Shown: piece after piece, positions 42,137-50,756 of the stretch
Layout of the letters: each line of letters starts with the position of its first letter
How positions within the stretch are numbered: position 1 is the first letter of the stretch
NCBI RefSeq assembly: GCF_025426255.1
Contig: NZ_CP104861.1
Coordinates: 4,464,001-4,528,000, forward strand
Source of the DNA: Pseudomonas fragi
GTDB lineage: Bacteria > Pseudomonadota > Gammaproteobacteria > Pseudomonadales > Pseudomonadaceae
DNA length: 64,000 nucleotides
Reading direction: 5' to 3'
Notes under the pieces: generated by a model
What the model saw: the letters and a program-made list of their open reading frames with translations, nothing else
What the model was told of the DNA's origin: nothing
The model's database searches: none
Program-made: the position numbers and the translations under genes

Positions 42137-45100
42137 CTAGTAATGTTCTTCAATATAGGCGTATGCCTTCTCAAACAGGTCCTTGTCTTTGCTTAGGCCA
42201 AACTGCGCCAGGGTCAGCATGAGTGCTTTCTGGATTTCGCGTGGGCCACTGTTGGAGTTCTGCCAGCCCTCAAAGCGGGTAGCGTTCACAATTTTGTCGA
42301 TCTGCTCGACCACATCACCAATCAGCTTCGGCGTGGTTTCCGGGCGGGTTTCCAGGAAGAGTTTGGTCAGCGCCTGCTTGTTGTCAGCCTCCGTTACCAC
42401 CGGGTCACCGGTTTCACGCTCGGCCTGCACCGTATCTTTGGCGGCATCCAGTAGGCCCTTGAGCCAATCGATGGCCTTGATTACGCCTGCTTCATATTCT
42501 CGGCGCAATTTCTCCAGGCGCTCGCCGAGCTCGACGAACACAGCCTCGCCATGGCCGCGCAGACGTCCCATCAAGTCTATTTCCAGCCGGCGGGCACGTT
42601 TCTCCTGCTCTTTCTCGGTCAGGGTGAAGATGGCGTGTTCATCCATGATTAGCTCATCGATATCATCGCGTATGCGACTGATATCGGTGTGCTCGTGAAT
42701 CATCTTAATGGTCTCAGGCCCTAACGCGGCCCAGACTAGCGCCCCCGTTTGACCAACCGGGCGTACTGACTCATAGATTTGCGCCAACCATTTGTAATCC
42801 TGGCGGTAGGGCGTCAGGAAAGGGTCGGGATTGATGGCAGACCAGAGTTTGGCCAGCACACCAAAGGCTGCGGCAAACTCATCGCGGCTTTTATTGTCCG
42901 GCAAACATTCCTGTGCGGCCAGTATGCCGTCGAAGCCTGTCAGGGTGCGGTCCACGTTCGGGAAGAAGGCCAGACACAGCTTCAACTGCTCTGGCAGCAA
43001 CTCCTTGAATTTCTCGATGCCTTCGACAATCCCGTCGATCTCTTCCGGGTTATAGGCCAGCGCCGTGCGCAGGTTTTCGAATACGCCCAGATAGTCGATG
43101 ATCAGGCCCATACGCTTGACCACCCCGTCCGCTTCATACAGACGATTGGTGCGGCACATGGCCTGCAGCAAAGTGTGGTCGCGCAGCGGTTTATCCAGGT
43201 ACATGCAATAGCAAATGGGCGCATCGAAACCGGTCAGCAGCTTGGCGGTCACAATCAGCAGTTGCAGGGGTTGTTTCGGGTCTTTATAGGTTTCCAGCAG
43301 GTTTTTCTGCGCCTGCTCGTCATCATCGAATTTCTGCCAGCGCTCAAAGTCGGTTTGCTTGATCGGTAGATTGAGCTCTTCCTTCCACTTGCTCCAGTCT
43401 TTGTTGAACTTGCCATTCTCATCCTTCACCGGAGCCTGATCGATGTTCATGACCACCTCCACTGCGTCGAAACCCAGCTTGTTTCCCAATAGGTAATACA
43501 TCTGAACGCAGGCATCGCGGTCATAGACCACCACCATGGCCTTCATTTTTTTCGGCTGCACATGGCTGGTGAAGTGTTCGGCAATGTCGGCGCTGATGGC
43601 CTCCATGCGTTTCGGTGCCTTGAGCATAACGGCCAGCTTACCGGCGCGTTTGGACAGGACGGCTTTTTCGTCCTCGTCCAGGTTGTTGTTTTTGACCAGT
43701 TGCTCGAACTCTTCGTTGATCGCCTCACGGTCGACCCGCAATTCGGCCAAACGGGGCTCGAACTTAACCGGGTTAGTGGCACCGTCGCGGATCGACTGTT
43801 TGTAGCTGTAGCGGTTCATATAGCGGCCGGGGTCTTCATTGGCGCCGAACAGCTTGAAAGTGTTGCGTTCGATGCCGGAGATCGGCGTACCGGTCAGGCC
43901 GTAGAAGTGAGCATTGGGCAGCGCCCAGCGCATCTTCTCGCCCAAGCCGCCTTCCTGGGTGCGGTGGGCTTCATCCACCAACACGATGATATTGTCGCGA
44001 TTGTTCAGGCCAGCCAGGTTGTGCTCATCGATCTCAACATCTTTGAACTTGAAAATGGTGGTGATGAGGATACCTCGACTGTCCTGTTCGATATGTTCAC
44101 CGAGCTTTTTACAGCTCTGCACCTTGATCAGGTTTTTCACATCGGCGCCGCCGAAAGTCTCGCTAATCTGGCTGTCCAGGTCACGGCGGTCGACCACGAT
44201 CAGCACGGTGGGATTTTTCAGGTCGTTGTCGGCACGCAGCATCTTGGCCGCGTAGAGCATCAGCAGAGATTTACCTGAACCCTGGAAGTGCCAGATCAGG
44301 CCTTTTTTCGGGTAACCCTGTTTGACCCGCTCGACAATCAGTTTGGCCGTCTCGAACTGCGGGTAACGCGGCAGCAATTTGATGCGCCTGGGCGGCGTGT
44401 CTTTACCGGTTTTATGGGTAGAGAACAGCGCGAATGAGGCCAGCAGTTGCAGCAGGGTTTGCGGGTTCAGTAGCCCTTCGGCGCTCGCCAGCACGGATGC
44501 CAGCGTGGCAGGAATATCCTCGCGCTGATCAGTATGGTGCCAGGGGCCCCAATCCTTGACCCGAGCATTGATCGCGCCGTAGGCAAAGGTTTTGCCCTCG
44601 CTGGCGAAGCACAGCAGGTTGGGCACGAAGAAGGCCTGCACATGCCGCCAATAGTGCTTCTTGCCACCCATAAAGTCAGCAGCACCGTCTTGCCAACTAA
44701 CACTGGGGCGAGTGGCGCTTTTCACTTCACCCACCACCAGCGGGATACCGTTTACATACAGCACGATATCGAAGAACACCTCGCCAGCCGCCACATAGTG
44801 CACCTGCTGGGCCACCACGAAGTGGTTGTTGTCGAGGTTGTCGAAGTCGATCAGGTTGATAGTGACGTGCTCGCCGTTCTCGCCAAAGGCCAGGGTTTTT
44901 TCGGCCAGCAGCCACGCCTGGAAATTTTCGTTGGCCCGGACCAGGCCACTGTGCGGGGCCTCCAATAGCACACCGCGCAGCTTATGGATTACCTCATCGG
45001 CATAATCCGGCTGTTGCCCGATGGCAGGGTTTAACGAACATAACGCGTCTTTTAGCCACTCATCGACAAAGATATCCTGCGCCTTCTTTGGCAGGTTCTC

Positions 45101-45187
45101 GCCGTGGCAGTAAGTCCACTTTACCCCGCTTAAATTTTTTAAGCGGGCGATAATTCCATTTTCGGTGACGGTTTTTTCGTTAAACAT
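42137..45187 (-). CDS. hsdR: Type I restriction enzyme HsdR subunit
   Basis: HsdR is the ATP-dependent translocase and nuclease of the type I complex. The 1016-residue protein has the PD-(D/E)xK nuclease (Asp140 in FFDIVLY, Glu154 and Lys156 in GEVKSA). Helicase motif I is QGSGKS (302-307), motif II DEAH (405-408), motif III GLTGTPI and motif VI QAMCRTNR. A C-terminal helical domain for HsdM/S contact follows. All key residues are intact, so it should be active. It overlaps the hsdS stop by 8 bases and is the last gene of the operon. Confidence 0.97.
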   Translation of the reverse strand: MFNEKTVTENGIIARLKNLSGVKWTYCHGENLPKKAQDIFVDEWLKDALCSLNPAIGQQPDYADEVIHKLRGVLLEAPHSGLVRANENFQAWLLAEKTLAFGENGEHVTINLIDFDNLDNNHFVVAQQVHYVAAGEVFFDIVLYVNGIPLVVGEVKSATRPSVSWQDGAADFMGGKKHYWRHVQAFFVPNLLCFASEGKTFAYGAINARVKDWGPWHHTDQREDIPATLASVLASAEGLLNPQTLLQLLASFALFSTHKTGKDTPPRRIKLLPRYPQFETAKLIVERVKQGYPKKGLIWHFQGSGKSLLMLYAAKMLRADNDLKNPTVLIVVDRRDLDSQISETFGGADVKNLIKVQSCKKLGEHIEQDSRGILITTIFKFKDVEIDEHNLAGLNNRDNIIVLVDEAHRTQEGGLGEKMRWALPNAHFYGLTGTPISGIERNTFKLFGANEDPGRYMNRYSYKQSIRDGATNPVKFEPRLAELRVDREAINEEFEQLVKNNNLDEDEKAVLSKRAGKLAVMLKAPKRMEAISADIAEHFTSHVQPKKMKAMVVVYDRDACVQMYYLLGNKLGFDAVEVVMNIDQAPVKDENGKFNKDWSKWKEELNLPIKQTDFERWQKFDDDEQAQKNLLETYKDPKQPLQLLIVTAKLLTGFDAPICYCMYLDKPLRDHTLLQAMCRTNRLYEADGVVKRMGLIIDYLGVFENLRTALAYNPEEIDGIVEGIEKFKELLPEQLKLCLAFFPNVDRTLTGFDGILAAQECLPDNKSRDEFAAAFGVLAKLWSAINPDPFLTPYRQDYKWLAQIYESVRPVGQTGALVWAALGPETIKMIHEHTDISRIRDDIDELIMDEHAIFTLTEKEQEKRARRLEIDLMGRLRGHGEAVFVELGERLEKLRREYEAGVIKAIDWLKGLLDAAKDTVQAERETGDPVVTEADNKQALTKLFLETRPETTPKLIGDVVEQIDKIVNATRFEGWQNSNSGPREIQKALMLTLAQFGLSKDKDLFEKAYAYIEEHY

Positions 45188-46382
45188 AGGACTTACAAAA
45201 CTCCTGTGACAGTACGACAGCCTTCAGCTCCTTGTGCCTTTCAATTGAAAATTGAAGAGCATTTGTATTTCTCTCAAAATCATCCAAAGCATCAACTATA
45301 CCTGCTAACTGCTCCGCCACCGGAAAGGGAATCTTCAACTTCTTAACAATCCCCGAACTCAGATTTTTCTGAGTAGTTTCATTACCGAATTCTCTTAGAT
45401 CATAATAGCAGTGTTTAAGGTAATGATAGATGTACCGGTTTTTTTCTTTTGACGAAGCATTAATACATAGACAAGCCTGATTCATTGCTGCATCAGTTTT
45501 TAAGATGGCCACTCGCCCTCTCGTAACACCTTGACCATACATCGCAAGAAGCACGCTTCCTGCTGGTGCGACTTTAGCAGAGCTGGACCTAAGCCCTAAG
45601 CTGGTAATTTTTTCTTCCGCACTATAAATATCTTTATAGTCAATTTCCGCAGTCTTTATCCATGGAATATCTCCATTCCAAAAGTCTGGATTTTTCCTAG
45701 AGGGTGTGCCACCAGAAAATATATCACATACCGAAGACAACTCTAAAACACTCCAGCCTTTCTTTAACATCACATTACTTTCACGCAGGCCATTAAGATC
45801 GCCGAGCGAAAGTTTAACTTCACCCTTAAAAATCGAACTCAAAAGCTTTTCTCCGGCCCTTAGAGCGGAGCTATACAAAGCTTCCAGCCCGTCAAGCTTC
45901 AAAAACAACCGAAGCAACAAAAGTTGTTTATCAACATTCGGAATACAAAATTCTTGACTTGCTAAAACCTTCCATTTAATTGTGGGCGACAACGATCCTT
46001 CTGATATAGCCACAGCACGATTCATAAATATATCGGACTGCATAAAAAATGGTAAAAAGCCGGGAATCACGCTATCCGGATTCGCTTCCAAAACCATTGC
46101 GTGAGCAGAGCAAATACAATCCCAATCGGCTACAGCAACCTTACGTTGATATGCCCGACGCTTACCAAAGATAATCTGGCCTTTTTTTACCAAGAGTTTT
46201 TGTCCGGCCACATCACTGGGCACGCCATAGCGCGTGATTTTCAAGCTATCCGGGTCCAAGTGTTCCAGACCTACATAAATATCGAGCTCGGTTTCGCTGG
46301 GTTCTACGCGTTTTGAGACATGCTTGGCAATATCGCCAAATTTCACCATTCGCCAGCCTTCGGGTAACTGCTGCCCTGTCAT
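45180..46382 (-). CDS. hsdS: Type I restriction specificity subunit HsdS
   Basis: HsdS sets the DNA target of the complex. The 400-residue protein shows two target recognition domains. TRD1 is about 1-180, opening LPEGWRMVKFGDIAKHVS, and TRD2 about 205-370, opening KKGWSVLELSSVCDIFSGGTPSRKNPDFW. Each is followed by a conserved helical spacer (LDGLEALYSSALRAGEKLLSSIFKGEV and VDALDDFERNTNALQFSIERHKELK). The gene is AT-rich compared with hsdM and hsdR, usual for fast-changing specificity genes. It overlaps hsdM by ATGA. The bipartite target cannot be predicted by eye. Confidence 0.95.
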   Translation of the reverse strand: MTGQQLPEGWRMVKFGDIAKHVSKRVEPSETELDIYVGLEHLDPDSLKITRYGVPSDVAGQKLLVKKGQIIFGKRRAYQRKVAVADWDCICSAHAMVLEANPDSVIPGFLPFFMQSDIFMNRAVAISEGSLSPTIKWKVLASQEFCIPNVDKQLLLLRLFLKLDGLEALYSSALRAGEKLLSSIFKGEVKLSLGDLNGLRESNVMLKKGWSVLELSSVCDIFSGGTPSRKNPDFWNGDIPWIKTAEIDYKDIYSAEEKITSLGLRSSSAKVAPAGSVLLAMYGQGVTRGRVAILKTDAAMNQACLCINASSKEKNRYIYHYLKHCYYDLREFGNETTQKNLSSGIVKKLKIPFPVAEQLAGIVDALDDFERNTNALQFSIERHKELKAVVLSQEFCKSYV

Positions 46383-47893
46383 TTGTCGCTCACCTCATAC
46401 CCTAGCCCTGCGAGGCTTCTAAATAACTTTGCGGACTGCTTTTTTAACTGAATTCTGCCAACTTTCCAGGCCTCAATGGCATGTTCGACATCATGCACTT
46501 CCTCATTGCTGCGGGCCTCCACATAGAGCGGAATTGATAGATTGTGCTGGTTCTCGCGTATCGTCTCGACATCTACCACTGCTGTAATGGCCGGCTGCTT
46601 GTCCGGTTCAAAGTAGGCTTCGGTCATTACAGCCAGGTCGTCATCCGAGAGCCGACTATGGGTACGCTTGCGGGTGACATGCTGGATGCCATTGATAAAT
46701 AGAACCTTGCCTTTGCGCTCAGTGGCTTTGTTGCAGTTGAGCACCACCACGCAGGATTCCATCGGAGAGTTATAGAACAGATTAGGGCCAAGACCGATCA
46801 CCGCTTCGATAATGTCTGACTCGATGACCTGCTTGCGGATGGCCTGCTCCGAGTCGCGGAATAACACGCCATGGGGCCAGAGCATGGCGGCACGGCCTGT
46901 GCCGGGCTTCAGGCTTTTGATGATATGGGTGTAAAAACCATAGTCAGCGCAGCCCTGCGGCGGTACGCCGTATAGGTTGCGGCCATAGGGGTCGGCAGCA
47001 AACTTGTCGCGGTTCCATTTTTTGATGGAGTACGGCGGGTTGGCGAAGATCACGTCGAACTGCTTGAGCTGGTCGCCCTCGATAAATTTGGGCTCTGCAA
47101 GTGTGTCGCCGCGCAGCACTTCGAACTCTTCGATTTCATGCAGAAACATGTTCATACGGGCGATGGCGGATGTGAGCAGATTCACTTCCTGGCCATAGAG
47201 TTTGACGCTGCGCCATTCCTTACCTTCGTCCCGTAGGTCCATCACCGCGTTGAGCAGCATACCGCCGGTGCCGCAAGTGGGGTCGTAGGCAGTTTCACCG
47301 GGTTTGAGACCCATGATGCGGGTCATCAGGTGCACCACGGTGCGATTGGTATAAAACTCGGCAGCGGTGTGGCCGGAATCGTCGGCGAACTTCTTGATCA
47401 GGTATTCGTACGCTTCGCCCAGATCGTCCTGCGCCACCGACTTGATGCCCAGGGGGATCTTGCTGAAGTGCTCAATCAGGTCGGCCAGCAGGTGGTCGGG
47501 TAGACGCTCTTTGTTGGTCCACTGGGCATCGCCGAATACGCCGTGCAGGCGTTCGTTGTGAGTCTCGATCAGGCGCAGGGCATTCTGGATGGCTTCGCCG
47601 ATGTTCTTGCTAGTGTGGCGCACCTTTTCCCAGCGCGCCTCCTGGGGAATATGGAAGCGGTGAAACATGGGCATGACGGCATAGTCGGCATCGCCCTCGT
47701 TGACTTCCATGGCCTCGACATACTCTTCAAGGTAAACGTCTGACAGGCGTTTATAGAACAGTAGCGGGAAGATGTACTGCTTGTAGTCGGAGGCGTCGAT
47801 TTGCCCGCGAAGAAACTCGGCCGCTCCCCAAAGGAGGTCTTCGAGTTTCTTTTTGCCAAGTTGGGAGGCTTGGTTTTTCTGGTACTCAATCAT
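46379..47893 (-). CDS. hsdM: Type I DNA methyltransferase HsdM, first type (adjacent to hsdS)
   Basis: The 504-residue N6-adenine methyltransferase has the HsdM N-terminal domain (WGAAEFLRGQIDASDYKQYIFPLLFYKRLSDVY), SAM motif I DPTCGTGG (204-211) and catalytic motif IV NPPY (285-288). It is clearly homologous to the second HsdM to its right but only moderately similar. I start at ATG 47893, which overlaps the stop of a 59-codon ORF, rather than the upstream TTG 47926. Its stop overlaps the hsdS start. Confidence 0.95.
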   Translation of the reverse strand: MIEYQKNQASQLGKKKLEDLLWGAAEFLRGQIDASDYKQYIFPLLFYKRLSDVYLEEYVEAMEVNEGDADYAVMPMFHRFHIPQEARWEKVRHTSKNIGEAIQNALRLIETHNERLHGVFGDAQWTNKERLPDHLLADLIEHFSKIPLGIKSVAQDDLGEAYEYLIKKFADDSGHTAAEFYTNRTVVHLMTRIMGLKPGETAYDPTCGTGGMLLNAVMDLRDEGKEWRSVKLYGQEVNLLTSAIARMNMFLHEIEEFEVLRGDTLAEPKFIEGDQLKQFDVIFANPPYSIKKWNRDKFAADPYGRNLYGVPPQGCADYGFYTHIIKSLKPGTGRAAMLWPHGVLFRDSEQAIRKQVIESDIIEAVIGLGPNLFYNSPMESCVVVLNCNKATERKGKVLFINGIQHVTRKRTHSRLSDDDLAVMTEAYFEPDKQPAITAVVDVETIRENQHNLSIPLYVEARSNEEVHDVEHAIEAWKVGRIQLKKQSAKLFRSLAGLGYEVSDK

Positions 47894-48065
47894 TCTTACG
47901 AGTCTTGTCTGATAGCTGATGAGCAAGCTGGCTCAGGTCGGCGAGGCGTTTGTCTGCGCCGGCTGCTCTTTCATGTTGGCGCTGCTGGTGAAACTGCTCG
48001 TACTGCGACTCCGTGTGTTGCTTGATGAACTGCGAGGTGTTGCTGTCGGCGCTATCCGTGCTCAT
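47886..48065 (-). CDS. 59-residue protein between two hsdM genes
   Basis: This gene is not recognised. It starts at ATG 48065 in an ATGA overlap with the upstream hsdM, with AAGGAAGGG as Shine-Dalgarno, and its TGA overlaps the start of the next hsdM. The product (MSTDSADSNTSQFIKQHTES...) is hydrophilic and rich in Gln, His and charged residues. It shows a helical, possibly coiled-coil pattern (QYEQFHQQRQHERAAGADKRLADLSQLAHQL) and ends KTRKND. No Cys, signal or membrane segment is present. Coupling on both sides argues it is made in step with the methylase subunits. Confidence 0.78.
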   Translation of the reverse strand: MSTDSADSNTSQFIKQHTESQYEQFHQQRQHERAAGADKRLADLSQLAHQLSDKTRKND

Positions 48066-49561
48066 AGCTCAAACCCTTCCTTGATCAGCAGCTCTTCCAG
48101 CTCCTGCTCGGCCTGCTCCAGTGCGGCTAGTTTCTGCTGAAAGTCTTTCAGCGCCTCTTCGACGGTGATGGTTTCTTCTTCCAGTGGCTTTTGCACATAG
48201 CGGGCAATGTTCAGGTTGAAGTCGTTTTCGGCAATTTCACACAGCGACACCCAGCGCGCTACGCCCTCCAATGCTGTGGCAGAGGGGCCTTGCTGATACT
48301 GCTCCAGGTAGATCTGGTAAATCTGATCCGCCTGGGCATTGCTCAGGGTGTTTTGCGCGCGGCCTTTGGTGAAAATCTCCTCGGCATTGATAATCAATAC
48401 ATGATCACGATGCTCGTCAGGGCGCTGCTTGCGCAGCAACAGGATGCAAGCCGGGATAGCGGTGCCGTAAAACAGGTTGGGGGCTACGCCGATAATGGCT
48501 TCGATGCGGTTTTCTTGGAGCAGGCTGGTGCGGATTCGGCCCTCTGCCGCACCACGGAACAGCACGCCATGGGGCAGCACAACCGCCATGCGCCCATCGG
48601 CATTGAGGGAGGCGAACATGTGCTGTACCCAGGCAAAGTCCCCGTTGGTTTTCGGGGCCAGGCCGTGACTGTTGCGACTGTAGGCGTCCGCCGCCCACTT
48701 TTCATGTCCCCACTCGCTGAGGCTGAACGGTGGATTGGCGATCACGCAATCAAAGGTTTCGAGCCTGTCATAGATCAGAAACTTGGGCTCACGCAGGGTA
48801 TCGCCGCGAACAATCTCAAAGTCTTCCTGGCCATGGAGAAACAGGTTCATGCGGGCAATGGCTTCAGTGGTCAGATTCTTTTCCTGACCTTTGAGCTTCA
48901 GCAGCCGGGGATCACCCGCGTTTTCTCGAACGTGATGAATGGTCTCCAGCAACATGCCGCCCGTGCCGCAGGCCGGGTCATAAACGCTTTCACCCGCTTT
49001 GGGGTCAAGAATGTTGACCATCAGCCGCACAATGGTGCGCGGGGTGTAGAACTCGCCGGCTTTCTTGTTGGCTTTGTCGGCAAAGCGCTTGATCAAGTAT
49101 TCATAGGCACGCCCCATATCGTCGTTACGAACGCTGGCAACCCCGAGATCAACTTTGTTGAAGTGGTTGAGCAACGTGGCCAGAAGCTCATCCGGCAAGC
49201 GTTCTTTATTGGTCCAACTGGCATCGCCGAAGATCCCATGCAACTGGGGGTTGGCTTGCTCTATGCCTAGAAAAGCATTTTTGAGTGCCTTGCCGATATC
49301 GTGGGACTGGGCAAACACGTCATCCCAGTGGCTGCCAACAGGAACCTGGATACGATGGAAGATTTTCTCGCGCGCCAGCTCCGCGCTGCCGACCTTGGCC
49401 AGCACCTCTTCAAACTCTTCGTCATATACATCGCAGATCCGTTTGAAGAACAGGATCGGGAATATGTAGGTTTTGTAGTCGGAGGCGTCGATGGGGCCGG
49501 TGATGATGTGCGCGGCGTGCCATAGGTGGGCTTCAAGGTCTTTTAAGTTAATCAGGGTCAT
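48062..49561 (-). CDS. hsdM: Type I DNA methyltransferase HsdM, second type (first gene of operon)
   Basis: The 499-residue N6-adenine methyltransferase has the HsdM N-terminal domain (HLWHAAHIITGPIDASDYKTYIFPILFFKRICDVYDEEF), motif I DPACGTGG (195-202) and motif IV NPPF (276-279). All key residues are intact. A glutamate-rich coiled coil (EEETITVEEALKDFQQKLAALEQAEQELEELLIKEG) ends it, longer than in the other copy. It is the promoter-proximal gene of hsdM-orf59-hsdM-hsdS-hsdR. The two HsdM proteins may form a heterodimer around a single HsdS. Confidence 0.95.
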   Translation of the reverse strand: MTLINLKDLEAHLWHAAHIITGPIDASDYKTYIFPILFFKRICDVYDEEFEEVLAKVGSAELAREKIFHRIQVPVGSHWDDVFAQSHDIGKALKNAFLGIEQANPQLHGIFGDASWTNKERLPDELLATLLNHFNKVDLGVASVRNDDMGRAYEYLIKRFADKANKKAGEFYTPRTIVRLMVNILDPKAGESVYDPACGTGGMLLETIHHVRENAGDPRLLKLKGQEKNLTTEAIARMNLFLHGQEDFEIVRGDTLREPKFLIYDRLETFDCVIANPPFSLSEWGHEKWAADAYSRNSHGLAPKTNGDFAWVQHMFASLNADGRMAVVLPHGVLFRGAAEGRIRTSLLQENRIEAIIGVAPNLFYGTAIPACILLLRKQRPDEHRDHVLIINAEEIFTKGRAQNTLSNAQADQIYQIYLEQYQQGPSATALEGVARWVSLCEIAENDFNLNIARYVQKPLEEETITVEEALKDFQQKLAALEQAEQELEELLIKEGFEL

Positions 49562-49769
49562 TTTTACTCGAAAAAATCTTGAGCAGCTGGTCGGGTAGCC
49601 TGCTCCGCTGGCAGGCTAGAGATGGGGCAAGTGTACTGGATATCATTGAATAGGAGGCCAGCATGTCGAAACTACGGAGGCCTTAGCGCTGTGAGTGGAA
49701 GCGCTTCAGCTTAGTCAAGACAATTGGCAGAGATATCGCGAAGAATCCCAACAACCTGCGGAAACCTCT

Positions 49770-49789
49770 GGTATTCCAAAAGGTATTCC
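49770..49789. promoter_or_regulatory. Probable integrase arm sites, right end
   Basis: GGTATTCCAAAAGGTATTCC: two direct GGTATTCC copies with 12-base spacing, the same spacing as the left-end pair at 34045 and 34057. About 55 bases inside the right att repeat. Confidence 0.65.
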
Positions 49790-49842
49790 ACACACACCCA
49801 TAAAAGAAATTTACCTATCAAAATCAACAAATTAACAATCCT

Positions 49843-49902
49843 GTTCAACTTACCCCGGCTCTAAAGACGCCCACAGACGTCTTTTTTGCGCCTGAAATCC
49901 AG
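49843..49902. repeat. Right att repeat: remnant of ssrA 3' end plus terminator
   Basis: GTTCAACTTACCCCGGCTC (49843-49861) matches the ssrA T-arm/acceptor end at 16 of 19 positions. It is followed directly by a near copy of the ssrA terminator (AAAGACG...CGTCTTT and GAAATCCAG). The CACCA end and nine spacer bases of the left copy are missing here. Confidence 0.85.
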
Positions 49903-50031
49903 CAGAACCGAGGCGTTGAGCCTCACGCAGGGCAAAATATGCTTTATGCGCTCTAACCGTTGCTGTATCCCACTTTGCATCCTAAATATTGCGCGACTAT
50001 TTTTTGAAATGCTTCCTCTAAGACGAAACAG

Positions 50032-50601
50032 TTATCCATGCTCTGCCGCCAATAAGGCCCTGAACTGGGAAGCAATCTCGGCAGACAGCCCCGCAGCTTC
50101 GAACACAGCGCAGGTAAAGCTGACAGGAGCTGGACCTGGAGCAGTGATGATGCGCTCGCTAACTACAGCGCCTTGGCTACTTTGATAAAGCGAAGCGCCC
50201 TGATAACCCAAGGCATTCTGCAGCAGGAAGTCAGCACTGTTTGAGGTATGCGCAACCTTGTCCAGAAGACCCGCCCTTGCAAGCGCAAGTGTCCCTCCAC
50301 AGATCCCGGCAATTGCCGCTCCATTTGAACGACTGGTATCCAGGAAGCCACGTATATCCGGTGCATCCGCACGCTCCCAGATCATCCCACCAATCACGAC
50401 GACAACGTCTGGCTTCCAGTCAAGGCACTGCTGCAAGCTGCTTTCCACCGTGACAACCAATCCACCCTGCGAGCAGAACTGTCCCGTTACAGGCGCGAAA
50501 AACCTGACGTCGATCCCGTAAAACGGAAATGCGGTCCCTGCAATAAATGCGTATTCCCAATCTGCAAAACCAGGTGTCAGTACCAAACCCACGCGAGCCA
50601 T
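50032..50601 (-). CDS. DJ-1/PfpI family protein
   Basis: The 189-residue protein has the class I glutamine-amidotransferase-like fold of DJ-1/PfpI: MARVGLVLTPGFADWEYA at the start, VVVVIGGMIWERAD, and the nucleophile elbow AGICGGTLALARAGLLD with Cys101. Family members are cysteine hydratases, chaperones or glyoxalase-like enzymes, so the reaction is open. The start is ATG 50601, nine bases after GGAGG; TTG 50604 is the alternative. It is the first gene beyond the island. Confidence 0.88.
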   Translation of the reverse strand: MARVGLVLTPGFADWEYAFIAGTAFPFYGIDVRFFAPVTGQFCSQGGLVVTVESSLQQCLDWKPDVVVVIGGMIWERADAPDIRGFLDTSRSNGAAIAGICGGTLALARAGLLDKVAHTSNSADFLLQNALGYQGASLYQSSQGAVVSERIITAPGPAPVSFTCAVFEAAGLSAEIASQFRALLAAEHG

Positions 50602-50649
50602 CAATTAAATCCTCCATGAATACGAATAACCTTACGCGAGCGCTGGCGC

Positions 50650-50749
50650 TGTGGAAGCGAGTCCGCTCGCGAAGGCCGCTAACGATACCGTGTGCCTACA
50701 GGATAATCGCGATGTTCTTGAGACCTTCGCGAGCTGGCTCGCTCCTCCA
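50650..50749. repeat. REPIN-like inverted pair (GCGAG core)
   Basis: TGTGGAAGCGAGTCCGCTCG with CGAAGG faces CCTTCGCGAGCTGGCTCGCT across about 50 bases. It resembles the clear REPIN at 60522. Confidence 0.75.
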
Positions 50750-50756
50750 GTTGAAG

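Larger units (their letters stand above)
33932..49902. mobile_element. Integrated genomic island in the 3' end of ssrA (about 15.9 kb)
   Basis: The island is bounded by direct repeats of the ssrA end and terminator (33911-33983 and 49843-49902). It begins with a P4-type integrase gene pointing inward, and carries GGTATTCC pairs at both ends as probable integrase arm sites. Cargo is an OLD-family nuclease, a DUF3987 replication-like module with iteron arrays, a second recombinase-like gene and a type I restriction-modification operon. Base composition varies sharply from gene to gene (AT-rich OLD and hsdS genes). No capsid, portal or conjugation genes are visible, so it looks like a satellite or defence island needing outside help to move. 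Confidence 0.9.
49562..50031. other. Right end of the island and junction to chromosome
   Basis: These 470 bases hold no gene. They contain the probable hsdM promoter region, the right-end GGTATTCC pair (49770, 49782) and the right att repeat (49843-49902). About 130 bases of chromosomal spacer follow before the PfpI-like gene stop. Confidence 0.7.

Noticed and set aside
46379-49561. The two hsdM genes as one gene split by a frameshift or duplicated by assembly error
   Set aside because: Both are full length with their own starts, stops and complete motifs I and IV, and differ over most of their sequence.
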